Source: Pedobacter roseus
GTDB taxonomy: Bacteria; Bacteroidota; Bacteroidia; Sphingobacteriales; Sphingobacteriaceae
Direction of reading: 5' to 3'
Length of the DNA stretch: 64,000 nucleotides
Assembly (NCBI RefSeq): GCF_014395225.1
Contig: NZ_CP060723.1
Coordinates: forward strand, 3,100,001 to 3,164,000
Notes under the pieces: model-generated
Database searches by the model: none
What the model was told of the DNA's origin: nothing
What the model saw: the letters and a program-made list of their open reading frames with translations, nothing else
Program-made: the position numbers and the translations under genes
In this document: positions 25,664-34,697 of the stretch, in pieces
How the letters are laid out: every line of letters starts with the position of its first letter
Numbering within the stretch: the first letter of the stretch is position 1

Positions 25664-26203
25664 CTACTTCTGATAAACTACTCCGTCAATCTTTATTTTT
25701 TGATACTTTTCGGCCCAGCCTTTGCCTTTGATGTATTTTACTTCTGATGGATGTCCTTTTAAATTGGGATGATAAACAGGATCGAACGAAAAGGTCATTT
25801 CCTGATCTGATTTTTGAACAACAGTTACTTCATTATCGTTTTCATCCTTTTCGCCTGTAGTAAAGAACTTCTCTCCTATTTTGGCATTAAAATCAGCACG
25901 GATATAGGTCCTGGTAGGATCGTCTGGATAACTTTCGATCAGTTTGTTGTTCTCATCCATCCTCAAATAAAACGTGCTGCTTGCATCGCCACCAACCAGG
26001 GAATAAAATTGGTAAAAAAGCTTTTTGTTAATCCTAACGGTGTCTTTAATCTCGGTATAAGATTGTGCATTCATATACCATAAATTGCCGATCTGCATGG
26101 GTAAAAATGAATCGGCAGCTGCGTTTTCCACTTTCTTTTTCTGACAGGAAAGGACAACCAGACTAACTAAAATTAAACTAAGCGATGTGCTGATCTTTTT
26201 CAT
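25664..26203 (-). CDS. Putative lipoprotein
   Basis: A 179-residue protein I do not recognise. From the ATG at 26203 it starts MKKISTSLSLILVSLVVLSCQKKK, a clear lipoprotein signal with lipobox VLSC at about residues 17-20. An ATG three codons upstream is also possible. The mature part is beta-rich (NLWYMNAQSYTEIKDTVRIN, TRTYIRADFNAKIGEKFFTT) with no visible catalytic motif. It lies 58 bases after the MaoC gene on the same strand and might share its transcript. Confidence 0.7.
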   Translation of the reverse strand: MKKISTSLSLILVSLVVLSCQKKKVENAAADSFLPMQIGNLWYMNAQSYTEIKDTVRINKKLFYQFYSLVGGDASSTFYLRMDENNKLIESYPDDPTRTYIRADFNAKIGEKFFTTGEKDENDNEVTVVQKSDQEMTFSFDPVYHPNLKGHPSEVKYIKGKGWAEKYQKIKIDGVVYQK

Positions 26204-26261
26204 TTGAATCATTATTTTTATTAAAAACGTTAAAAATCAGCTACACGCTACAGCATTATAA

Positions 26262-26723
26262 CTAATTGATAAAATGGTATAAGAAAACTACTTCTCCATT
26301 AAATGCAGGCTTTTTCTGGTCTTCAATTTCCATTTCGATAGCCATATTCACCTTGGTTACGCCACGCAGGTTAATAATTGAAGCTAATTTAGCTTTTAAC
26401 CTTACTTTACTGTTTACGGTAACTGCTTGTGCAAACCTTAAACTTTCAATACCATAATTGATCTCCATTTTCAGGTTCTGGATATCAACTATTTCTTTCC
26501 ATAAATAAGGAATTAAAGATAAGGTTAAATAACCGTGTGCAATAGTAGCTTTAAATGGACCTTCGTTTTGTGCCCGCTCTTCATCAATATGAATCCATTG
26601 ATGGTCTAAGGTAGCGTCGGCAAATTTGTTAATTTGTTCTTGAGTAATGGTGTGCCATGAAGAAACGCCTAATTCCTTGCCAAGGTATTGTTCAAATTCT
26701 GCGTGGGAGGTAATGATTTGCAT
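26262..26723 (-). CDS. MaoC family dehydratase
   Basis: A 153-residue single hot-dog-fold (R)-enoyl-CoA hydratase-like protein. The signature WHTITQEQINKFADATLDHQ, then WIHIDEERAQNEGPFKATIA and HGYLTLSLIP contains the Asp/His pair (D in FADATLDHQWIH and H in IAHGYLT) of the MaoC dehydratase motif. Probable substrates are short or medium acyl-CoA thioesters. Its neighbours (acyl-CoA carboxylase beta subunit upstream on the same strand, separated by the lipoprotein) are loosely compatible with acyl-CoA metabolism. Confidence 0.9.
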   Translation of the reverse strand: MQIITSHAEFEQYLGKELGVSSWHTITQEQINKFADATLDHQWIHIDEERAQNEGPFKATIAHGYLTLSLIPYLWKEIVDIQNLKMEINYGIESLRFAQAVTVNSKVRLKAKLASIINLRGVTKVNMAIEMEIEDQKKPAFNGEVVFLYHFIN

Positions 26724-26921
26724 TTTTAATATATTTTTTAATGCGCCAAACGTTTTGCGGATGGCGGGTTATTGATTATATGTTGAGATTGTGTTCGTTA
26801 TAGCCTTGGTTGATAGTTTATGGTCTTATAGTTCATGGTTAATATATCCAAGCTATCAAACTATGAACTATTAATCTTTAGCCATTAAACGATTAACCAT
26901 GGGCAACTGGCTAAACTGCAG

Positions 26922-27515
26922 TTAACTCAAATTCCTTTCCCTAAACCACACTTCATCCGGAATGGCTGAGAAATTATCCATCTTATCGATTAAAATTTCG
27001 GCATCTGCTTCGTTAAAAACCAGGTCGCGGTTGGCAGGTTTTAAAAATTTGCTCTGCACCATCATTTCCATTTGGGCAAATAACGGATCGTAAAATCCAT
27101 TTACGTTTAACACGCCAATTGGCTTATTGTGCAGGCCAAGCTGCAACCAGGTAAGCACTTCAAAAAACTCTTCGAGTGTACCAAAACCGCCGGGTAGAAC
27201 TACAAATCCATCACTTAAATCGGCCATTTTCTGTTTTCTCTGGTGCATATTTTCGGTTACGATCATTTCGGTTACCCCTTTATGTCCGACCTCTTTATCC
27301 ATTAAAAACTGTGGAATGATACCAGTAACCAAACCGCCAAGTTCCAGTACATCGTTAGCCAAAACACCCATAACCCCAACACTACCACCACCGTAAACCA
27401 ACTTAATCTGCTGTTTTACTAATGTTTCTGCCAACTGTTTTATTGCATTGCGTAATTGTACATCGCCGTTAAAGTTTGAGCCACAATACACACAAACCGA
27501 ATTAAGCTTATTCAT
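26922..27515 (-). CDS. LOG family protein (cytokinin riboside 5'-monophosphate phosphoribohydrolase type)
   Basis: A 197-residue Rossmann-fold nucleotide phosphoribohydrolase. The family signature PGGFGTLEE is at residues 108-116 and the catalytic R93/K94 region lies in ENMHQRKQKM. The N-terminus SVCVYCGSNFNG and the block YGGGSVGVMG (41-50) are also typical. In bacteria this family splits AMP-like or modified nucleotides into base and ribose phosphate; physiological role here is unknown. The gene is monocistronic. Confidence 0.93.
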   Translation of the reverse strand: MNKLNSVCVYCGSNFNGDVQLRNAIKQLAETLVKQQIKLVYGGGSVGVMGVLANDVLELGGLVTGIIPQFLMDKEVGHKGVTEMIVTENMHQRKQKMADLSDGFVVLPGGFGTLEEFFEVLTWLQLGLHNKPIGVLNVNGFYDPLFAQMEMMVQSKFLKPANRDLVFNEADAEILIDKMDNFSAIPDEVWFRERNLS

Positions 27516-27816
27516 TTAGTCTAAAATTTATCGAAGTTAAGATTTTATCGGCTTTCTATAAATTTTAATTCTGCACAAAGCTGTTACAGGACTTATTACA
27601 AGTAATAACCCGAAGAAGGTGAATGCATTATTTTCCCTCCCAAGAACCACCAACCTTGTTAAATAAACCTGATTGCAGAGAAAGCCCGCAGCGCAGCGAG
27701 GACTTGAAACGGAAAGCGGGACTGCAGCCTCCATTAAAACCAGCCCACCGATTTTCTAAACAATATTGACTACCTAAGCCACCTGAGGACATTTAAGTTT
27801 TTTTCCAGTATAAAAA
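27516..27816. repeat. Intergenic region with AAATAAACCTGAT element
   Basis: No gene is supported. The element at about 27657-27735 begins TTAAATAAACCTGATTG and has GAAAGCCCGCAGCGCAGCG and AACGGAAAGCGGGACTGCAG, related to those at 22,346 and 57,407. The phrase CCTAAGCCACCTGAGGAC (27774-27791) is the reverse of GTGACTTAGGTGG near 23,643. A short minus-strand frame here is encoded by the repeat. Confidence 0.65.
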
Positions 27817-27841
27817 AAGGAGCGGCATTACACCACTCCTT
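27817..27841. terminator. Intrinsic terminator after the TonB-dependent receptor
   Basis: Stem AAGGAGCGG / CCACTCCTT (one G-T pair) with a 7-base loop; the minus strand continues with a run of T, 38 bases after the stop codon. Confidence 0.85.
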
Positions 27842-27878
27842 CTAACCAAATATAAGAGAGAAAAGATTAATTTAAATA

Positions 27879-30458
27879 TTAGAAAGCATAACGGATGGTT
27901 GCGCCATAAGTTCTTGGATCGCCTAGTACACCAGCATACAAGCCAGAGTTACCTGCCGCAGCCTGTAATTGCTCATAGTAGTTTTTATTGGCAATGTTTC
28001 TGCTCCAAACAAATAGTGAGAACTTATCGGATTTGAAACCCAACCTTGCATTGAATAAGGCATACCCTTTAACATTTAATACACTTGAGGGTGTAGGATT
28101 TGAAGAATATTCTGAACGGTAACTGGCATCACCAGCAATAAAATACCTGCCCTCTTTAGTAGCCAGCTTTCCTGCTGTACTTAATTCTGTACCACCAGAA
28201 ATATTCCATTTTGATACACCTGGTAATCTGCCACCCGAAGCATCTTTAAATGCAACCTGGGTAGCTACGCCATTTACCAGTTCGGTATGCCCTGTTTCTT
28301 CTAATGGAAGTGGTGCATTGGTAAATTTCACATATTTGCCATCTAAATAAGCCAAAGCAGCATTTAAGGTTAAAAACCTTTCTAACTGGTAAGTTCCATC
28401 TATTTCCAATCCTTTTACCCTTACTTTTTCAGCATTTGAGAGGTAGCCCCTGTTTACGCCCAGTTGTGGTGATTGAACATTGGTTTGGTAATCTTTGATA
28501 TCAGTATTAAATAAACTAAGATTTACAATTGCACCTTTAAACGGCTTTGTTTTAGCGCCTAACTCATAATGCTGAACATACTCTGGTTTTACCACTGCTA
28601 ACGATAAATCGGCTGCTCCGGTTGAGGTAGTTGGCAAACCACCTACGTTAACACCAACCGGTTTGTAAGCGGTAGAGAAAGTTCCATAAACATTTAAGTT
28701 ATGCGTTGGACGGTAAGACACGGTAAAGTTACCCGATAAATTGTTGTTATCTACCTTGGTTGTAAACTGCTGATTTGCATATACAGCCGCTTTTAGCGCC
28801 AATAATGCCGCATCAGTGGTTTGTAAACCGCCATAAGTTACCCTGTCGTAATCAACATCTTTTTTATCATAAGTATATCTTAGACCTGGTAAAACGTGCA
28901 GATTCTTTAACACTTCCCAATCTACCTGTGCAAAAATAGCTGCACTTAAAGATTTAATGGTAGAGTTGGTTTTAATCCCGAAACCATCCAATAAACCTGG
29001 TGTTGAATATAAAGCCTGACTACCTGTATTACTGGTTTGCACAAATCTCCACTGATCTTTACCCACTTCTTCTGTTTGTGCCAGTCCTTTTAAATTCTGA
29101 CCCAACAGATACACGCCTATTACACCACTTAATTTATCGGTTATGTTTCCTGCATACCTTATCTCCTGCGAGTATTGATCGTGACGTGAAGTACCCTGCG
29201 ATTTAGTTAATGCTGCTAACTCCGAGAAATCCCTGTCGTTTGTAGGATCCCAGTTCCAGAATCTCCATGCAGTAGTTGAAGTTAGCGTTCCGTTACCTAT
29301 TTTATAATCTACGTTTAAAGAGATACCACCAATAGACTGATTATGCCTCCATGGCGTATTGGTATTAATTTCTCTTGAAAAAGGATCAATTTTCGGCTGT
29401 TGATAGCCTAAATCAGACACAATTTTGGCATACTGGCGGTAAGCACTTCTTTCAGTCGTAGTTACACCTGCAATTACCAATGGATAACCTGCAGGATGCT
29501 GAATGCTCACATCGCCACTTAACAATACCTGTAATTTATCAGAAGGTGTGTAATATAACTGACTTTTAAAACCAAGGTTGTTTTGTCCGCTGTATTTACG
29601 TTCTTCCCTGGTATTCCAGATGGTACCATCGCGTTGTGTACCCGAAATGGAGATTTTTGCAGCAAGATCTTTTGCAAGGGCGCCAGAAACTGAAGTTTTG
29701 GCCTGGATGAAATTATAATTTCCTGCACTTAGTTCTACTTTGGCACTTGGCGTTAAAGTTGGTTTGCTTGTGGTGATGTTAAATGCACCGGCAGTGGTAT
29801 TTTTACCAAATAAGGTACCTTGCGGACCACGTAAAATTTCGATCTGCTCGATATCAAGAAAGTCTGTTGAAGTTGCAGCCGGGCGTGCATGGTAAACACC
29901 ATCTACATAAAAACCTACGCCCGGATCGATACCATCGTTAGTTAAACCGAAGGTTGAACCCAATCCCCTGATATTTAATGTCGTGTTTCTGGCGTTCGAA
30001 GCATATAACTGTACCGAAGGAACTAATTCTTTTAAACGGTTAACGTTAAAAGCACCAGCATTTTCTGCTGCTCGGCCACCGATTACCGTAATCGGGATGG
30101 GCACATCCTGTAAAACCTCCGAACGTCTGCGTGAAGTTACCACGATTTCGTCTAAAAGGGCACTTTCTACCAAAACCAGTTCAATCGGCGTATCCTGATA
30201 CCTTAAAATCTGAAAATCCTGTGGTTTGTACCCTACCGAACTTACCTGAAGGTAAAATGGTGGTTCTTGTTTTGCGTCGATTTTGAAAGCACCGTTATCA
30301 TCGGCACTTACTGTAATATTAGTGCCCCTTACTTTTATGGTGGCGCGTGGTACCGGCTCACCACTTGACTTTTTTATAATACCTGTTATTGGGCTTTGGC
30401 CAAAAGCAATGCCTGCCGAAAGCAAAAATGAAAAGAAAAAGAGTAAACGTTTGTTCAT
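27879..30458 (-). CDS. TonB-dependent receptor
   Basis: An 859-residue outer-membrane active transporter. Residues 1-20 are a signal peptide, about 21-105 a carboxypeptidase-regulatory-like domain (SPITGIIKKSSGEPVPRATI), about 110-230 the plug (EIVVTSRRRSEVLQDVPIPI; IEILRGPQGTLFGKNTTAGA), and the rest a 22-strand barrel ending DPRTYGATIRYAF with a terminal aromatic residue. The plug resembles Proteobacteria-style receptors for siderophores or other small ligands rather than SusC glycan transporters, and no SusD gene is adjacent. It is monocistronic with a terminator downstream. Confidence 0.93.
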   Translation of the reverse strand: MNKRLLFFFSFLLSAGIAFGQSPITGIIKKSSGEPVPRATIKVRGTNITVSADDNGAFKIDAKQEPPFYLQVSSVGYKPQDFQILRYQDTPIELVLVESALLDEIVVTSRRRSEVLQDVPIPITVIGGRAAENAGAFNVNRLKELVPSVQLYASNARNTTLNIRGLGSTFGLTNDGIDPGVGFYVDGVYHARPAATSTDFLDIEQIEILRGPQGTLFGKNTTAGAFNITTSKPTLTPSAKVELSAGNYNFIQAKTSVSGALAKDLAAKISISGTQRDGTIWNTREERKYSGQNNLGFKSQLYYTPSDKLQVLLSGDVSIQHPAGYPLVIAGVTTTERSAYRQYAKIVSDLGYQQPKIDPFSREINTNTPWRHNQSIGGISLNVDYKIGNGTLTSTTAWRFWNWDPTNDRDFSELAALTKSQGTSRHDQYSQEIRYAGNITDKLSGVIGVYLLGQNLKGLAQTEEVGKDQWRFVQTSNTGSQALYSTPGLLDGFGIKTNSTIKSLSAAIFAQVDWEVLKNLHVLPGLRYTYDKKDVDYDRVTYGGLQTTDAALLALKAAVYANQQFTTKVDNNNLSGNFTVSYRPTHNLNVYGTFSTAYKPVGVNVGGLPTTSTGAADLSLAVVKPEYVQHYELGAKTKPFKGAIVNLSLFNTDIKDYQTNVQSPQLGVNRGYLSNAEKVRVKGLEIDGTYQLERFLTLNAALAYLDGKYVKFTNAPLPLEETGHTELVNGVATQVAFKDASGGRLPGVSKWNISGGTELSTAGKLATKEGRYFIAGDASYRSEYSSNPTPSSVLNVKGYALFNARLGFKSDKFSLFVWSRNIANKNYYEQLQAAAGNSGLYAGVLGDPRTYGATIRYAF

Positions 30459-30887
30459 GATTATTTGTATAGTTTGTTTTAATATTGTTGATTAACGACC
30501 CGTTCGAAAATATCCGATAACTGTTTGAGAATGGTTAAAACAACAATATGAGCGTGATTTATGGTTTGTTTTCATAATTATCATATAAATCCTATGGATT
30601 TAGTCGACAAATATATTAAAAAATATTAGCTGCCAAATTTTATTTTGTGATTTTTATAATATTAGACCTTATAGGTTTTGAAGATCTATGAGGTTTATTT
30701 TAAAACAGTGGGTTTTCGCGTTAGGGATTGTAAGGGTTTAGTACCGATTTTTCATCGGTACCGGAGCGAAGCGCAGCCCTGAAAAAGCCCGACCCTTGCG
30801 CAGCTTGGGGAACGCCCAGATCAGTTGGCAGTTCTTTTTAGACCTCGCAGGTTTTGAAAACCTGCGAGGTTTGAGCTAAAACAAAAA
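30459..30887. repeat. Intergenic region with two 29-bp palindromes and GC-rich hairpins
   Basis: No gene. At 30842-30870 is a perfect 29-base hairpin with 14-base arms (ACCTCGCAGGTTTT and its complement). At 30666-30694 is a decayed copy of the same length (ACCTTATAGGTTTTG start, GAGGT end). At about 30740-30830 is a GC-rich element with CCGATTTTTCATCGG. Confidence 0.75.
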
Positions 30888-30913
30888 CGGGGCTATCGTA
30901 AACCGACGCCCCG
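30888..30913. terminator. Intrinsic terminator after guaB
   Basis: CGGGGC and GCCCCG enclose a 14-base loop; on the minus strand a T-rich run follows. It is 57 bases after the guaB stop codon. Confidence 0.75.
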
Positions 30914-30969
30914 CTGTAATTTAAATTTTGCTAAAAACATTACGCAATTAGATTGCTTGAATATGCATC

Positions 30970-32439
30970 TTATCTCGTATAATTTGGCGCTTCTTTGGTA
31001 ATCGTAATATCGTGTGGATGACTTTCTCGCATGCCTGCAGCAGTAATCTGTACAAACTGTGCTTCTTGTAATGCTTCTATATTGGCTGCTCCACAGTACC
31101 CCATACTGGCACGTAAACCACCAATATACTGGTACATTACTTCTGCCAGGGTACCCTTAAATGGCACGCGACCAACAATACCTTCAGGAACCAGTTTTTT
31201 GATATCATCTTCTACATCCTGGAAATAACGGTCTTTAGAACCTTGCTCCATGGCTTCGATCGATCCCATACCACGGTAAGATTTAAATTTACGTCCTTCG
31301 TAGATAATGGTTTCACCTGGTGATTCTTCTACTCCTGCAAATAACGAACCTGCCATTACCGTACTGGCACCCGAAGCAATCGCCTTTGCAATATCGCCGG
31401 TGTGTTTAATACCACCATCAGCAATAACCGGTACACCTGTACCTTTTAATGCTTTAGCACATTCGTAAACTGCATATAATTGAGGAACCCCAACACCAGC
31501 AATAATCCTGGTGGTACAGATAGAACCCGGACCAATACCCACTTTAACAGCATCAGCACCAGCATCAGCCAGGAATTTTGCAGCAGCACCCGTAGCTATA
31601 TTACCAACGATTACCTGTAAATCAGGATATTTAGCTTTTACTTCTTTTAATTTATCAACTACCCCTTTTGAGTGACCGTGAGCGGTATCAATGGTAATCA
31701 CATCAACTCCCGCTGCAACCAAAGCATCAACCCTTTCAATGGTATCGGCAGTTACGCCAACGGCAGCACCTACACGTAAACGACCACGCTCATCTTTACA
31801 GGCTACAGGATAATTTTTAACTTTCGAAATATCTTTAAATGTGATTAAACCACTTAGGTAACCGTCTTTACTTACTACCGGAAGTTTCTCGATTTTATGG
31901 TTCTGAAGAATCTCTTCAGCCTGGACTAAAGTAGTACCCTCTGGTGCAATAATTAAATTATCTTTTGTCATCACCTCAGAAATTGGCCTCTTCATATCTT
32001 TCTGAAAACGTAAATCCCTGTTTGTAATAATACCAACCAATTTATTATCGCTGCTCACCACCGGAATACCACCAATTTTGTGCTCTTTCATAATTTTGAA
32101 AGCATCGGCTACAACAGCGGTTTCCAATAAAGTAACAGGATCCTGGATCATACCGCTTTCAGAACGTTTTACTTTACGTACTTCAGCAGCTTGTCTGTCT
32201 ATAGTCATGTTTTTATGCAACATCCCGATACCACCATTTTGTGCAATTGCAATGGCAAGCTCGGCCTCTGTTACAGTATCCATTGCGGCAGAAATCAACG
32301 GAACATTAAGTTTGATTTTTTTGGTTAAAAAAGTGGATGTATTTACTTCACGGGGCAGAATTTCGGAATATGCGGGTACTAATAGTACGTCGTCGTAAGT
32401 TAAACCTGTGGCAATAAATTTTGTGGAATCGAGTTGCAT
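30970..32439 (-). CDS. guaB: IMP dehydrogenase
   Basis: NAD-dependent oxidation of IMP to XMP, the committed step to GTP. The 489-residue protein has the (beta/alpha)8 barrel interrupted by two CBS domains (about residues 97-205; [13 protein letters not shown] and [13 protein letters not shown]). The catalytic loop [11 protein letters not shown] holds C308. The flap region [20 protein letters not shown] and [16 protein letters not shown] segment ([12 protein letters not shown]) are present. It has its own promoter and terminator. Confidence 0.97.
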   Translation of the reverse strand: MQLDSTKFIATGLTYDDVLLVPAYSEILPREVNTSTFLTKKIKLNVPLISAAMDTVTEAELAIAIAQNGGIGMLHKNMTIDRQAAEVRKVKRSESGMIQDPVTLLETAVVADAFKIMKEHKIGGIPVVSSDNKLVGIITNRDLRFQKDMKRPISEVMTKDNLIIAPEGTTLVQAEEILQNHKIEKLPVVSKDGYLSGLITFKDISKVKNYPVACKDERGRLRVGAAVGVTADTIERVDALVAAGVDVITIDTAHGHSKGVVDKLKEVKAKYPDLQVIVGNIATGAAAKFLADAGADAVKVGIGPGSICTTRIIAGVGVPQLYAVYECAKALKGTGVPVIADGGIKHTGDIAKAIASGASTVMAGSLFAGVEESPGETIIYEGRKFKSYRGMGSIEAMEQGSKDRYFQDVEDDIKKLVPEGIVGRVPFKGTLAEVMYQYIGGLRASMGYCGAANIEALQEAQFVQITAAGMRESHPHDITITKEAPNYTR

Positions 32440-32471
32440 AGCAAATAAATTAGGATTTATTATTTGCCAGG

Positions 32472-32479
32472 CAAAGATA
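32472..32479 (-). promoter_or_regulatory. -7 box of the guaB promoter
   Basis: On the minus strand TATCTTTG matches TAnnTTTG exactly and lies 32 bases before the start codon. A clear -33 element at the usual spacing is not obvious. Confidence 0.6.
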
Positions 32480-32690
32480 CGAAAATAAGGCGAAAATAAA
32501 AGCCCAAAGATAAAATTGCTTAAATATTGAGCTTGGCTGACAATTCCCCGCCTGGATGTATTAATCGCTTTTCTTTTTAAAATCCACCCTGCTCTTACCT
32601 ATACACTATTTAAATCGACCCTAAAATTATTTTAAAATAATTCGGAGAATGTTTTTTATAATTGCATTAACCAAAAAACTATTTTAAATA

Positions 32691-34697
32691 ATGCAGAAAA
32701 ATGCTCTCAGATTTCTGACTTTAATGCTATGCATTGGGGTTAGTACCCTCTATGCCCAAACGGGCCAATCCGTAAAAAGAGAATTTAAATTTGGCAAAAT
32801 TGCTCCGGCAGAATTCGAAACCAAAGCTTCGGGACAAGACTCTTCGGCTTCAGCTATCAAACTGTTTGATGTTGGCGACTGCTATTTTGAAATAGGTCCG
32901 TCATCAGGTGGATTTGTTTATGTTTTTGAAAGACATATCCGTTACAAGATTTTAAACAAAAACGGCTATGACCTTGCCAATTTTAAAGTAGAACTTTATA
33001 AAAACAGCAATTCGGCAAAAGAAGACCTCAACTACATGGATGCAGCAACCTATAACATGGTTGATGGTAAAATGGTGACCAGCAAACTTAACAAGGATGC
33101 CAAATTTACCGAAGAGTTTAACAAAAACTATGTGATTAAAAAGTTTGCACTTCCTAATGTAAAGGAAGGTTCGATCATCGAGTTTAAGTATAAAATTAAA
33201 TCTGATTTTATTTTTACACTACGCGGTTGGCGCTTTCAGTCGAGTGTTCCTACTCTTTGGTCGGAATATAATGTAAGGATACCAGAATACCTGACTTATA
33301 AAACCAACATGAGCGGTTATTATCAGGTTGATCATCCGCTTCACCAAAATATCAGTGCTTCTTATGTACCGGGTGTAAATTCAAACGCAGTATACGATAA
33401 ATATTGTGCGGCGAATATTCCTGCTTTAAAAGATGAGCCTTATGTAACCACCATGGATGACTATAACCCAAAGATTGAATTTGAATTAAGGGCAACCAAC
33501 TTTCCCGGGGATGTATATCATGATTATAATGGTTCATGGTCCAAAATCATCAATGAGCTGGCCCAGGATGAAAACTTTGGCGGTTACATTAACCGTAACG
33601 GTTATGCAAAATCGGTTCTGCCTGGTATTTTGAAAGGAGAAAAAGATACATTAACAGCCGTTAAACTTATTTTCAACTATGTTAAAAGCAGTTTAAAATG
33701 GAATAAGCAATATTCGAAATATTCAAACGAAACAAATCCTAAAAATCTCTTTGAAAAGAAAACAGGATCATCAGGCGATATTAACCTGGCTTTGCTGGGT
33801 TTATTGAAAGAGGCAAAAATTGAAGCCTATCCGGTGCTGATCAGTACAAGAGATAATGGCACACACCCCGGTTATCCGTTAATCTCCGCATTTAACAATG
33901 TAATCGCTGTTACGCAGATCGGCAATACACTTTATTATCTTGATGCAACAGATAAAGATTTACCGGCCGGAATGTTGGATTACGAAAACCTGAGCCACCA
34001 GGGCTTTTATATGGATTTAAAAAACAACGATGGCAAATGGCTTTCTACCGAACCTAATGTACCGAGCGAAAAGATTTTTGTGTATAATATGGTGCTTGAT
34101 AAAGAGCATAAACTGTCGGGAAAAATTAACCAGTATTCTAAAGGTTATGCGGCTTTAAACCTGCGCAATAAATACAGGACCACCAATAACGAAACCGAGT
34201 TTATAAAAGGTTTTAAAAAGGATAAAACGGGCCTTGAGGTTTCCGCTTACAAAATCGACAACCTTGATAACCTAGACGAATTATTGAGCGAAAGTATGGA
34301 TGCGGTAATTGAAGATAATGTGGAAGAAGCCGGCAACCTGGTGTACTTTACTCCACTCCTTTTCGAAAGAACAAAAGAGAATTTATTTAAACTGGAGCAG
34401 CGTAAATTCCCTGTTGATTTTGCCTACCCATTTAAAGAGAGTTACCGCATTACGGTAAACTTCCCTGAAGATTATGAAATTGACAAACTTCCTAAAGGTG
34501 GTATTTTCAAGCTTCCCGAAGATAACGGAACCTTTACCATTAACTATATTGCAGAAGGCAAAACCCTGATGGTAAAAAGCAGCATTAACGTAAATAAATC
34601 ATTTTATACGCCGGAAGAATATTTCGATCTGAAAGAATTATTTAAAACCGTGGTAGAAAAACAGGCCGAGCAGATTGTATTTAAAAAGAAAGGATAA
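32691..34697 (+). CDS. DUF3857 protein with degenerate transglutaminase-like domain
   Basis: A 668-residue exported protein. Residues 1-22 form a signal peptide (VSTLYAQ). An N-terminal DUF3857 beta-sandwich (about 45-240; FERHIRYKILNKNGYDLANF) is followed by a transglutaminase-like domain (about 290-420) and a C-terminal beta-sandwich. Where its neighbour has GDCKALS, this protein has GSSGDIN, so the catalytic Cys is replaced by Ser; it is probably a non-catalytic relative. It overlaps the start of its paralogue by one base (TAATG), so both are made from one transcript. Confidence 0.85.
   Translation: MQKNALRFLTLMLCIGVSTLYAQTGQSVKREFKFGKIAPAEFETKASGQDSSASAIKLFDVGDCYFEIGPSSGGFVYVFERHIRYKILNKNGYDLANFKVELYKNSNSAKEDLNYMDAATYNMVDGKMVTSKLNKDAKFTEEFNKNYVIKKFALPNVKEGSIIEFKYKIKSDFIFTLRGWRFQSSVPTLWSEYNVRIPEYLTYKTNMSGYYQVDHPLHQNISASYVPGVNSNAVYDKYCAANIPALKDEPYVTTMDDYNPKIEFELRATNFPGDVYHDYNGSWSKIINELAQDENFGGYINRNGYAKSVLPGILKGEKDTLTAVKLIFNYVKSSLKWNKQYSKYSNETNPKNLFEKKTGSSGDINLALLGLLKEAKIEAYPVLISTRDNGTHPGYPLISAFNNVIAVTQIGNTLYYLDATDKDLPAGMLDYENLSHQGFYMDLKNNDGKWLSTEPNVPSEKIFVYNMVLDKEHKLSGKINQYSKGYAALNLRNKYRTTNNETEFIKGFKKDKTGLEVSAYKIDNLDNLDELLSESMDAVIEDNVEEAGNLVYFTPLLFERTKENLFKLEQRKFPVDFAYPFKESYRITVNFPEDYEIDKLPKGGIFKLPEDNGTFTINYIAEGKTLMVKSSINVNKSFYTPEEYFDLKELFKTVVEKQAEQIVFKKKG

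Noticed and set aside
27537..27734. A 65-codon minus-strand frame
   Set aside because: It is encoded largely by the dispersed AAATAAACCTGAT element.
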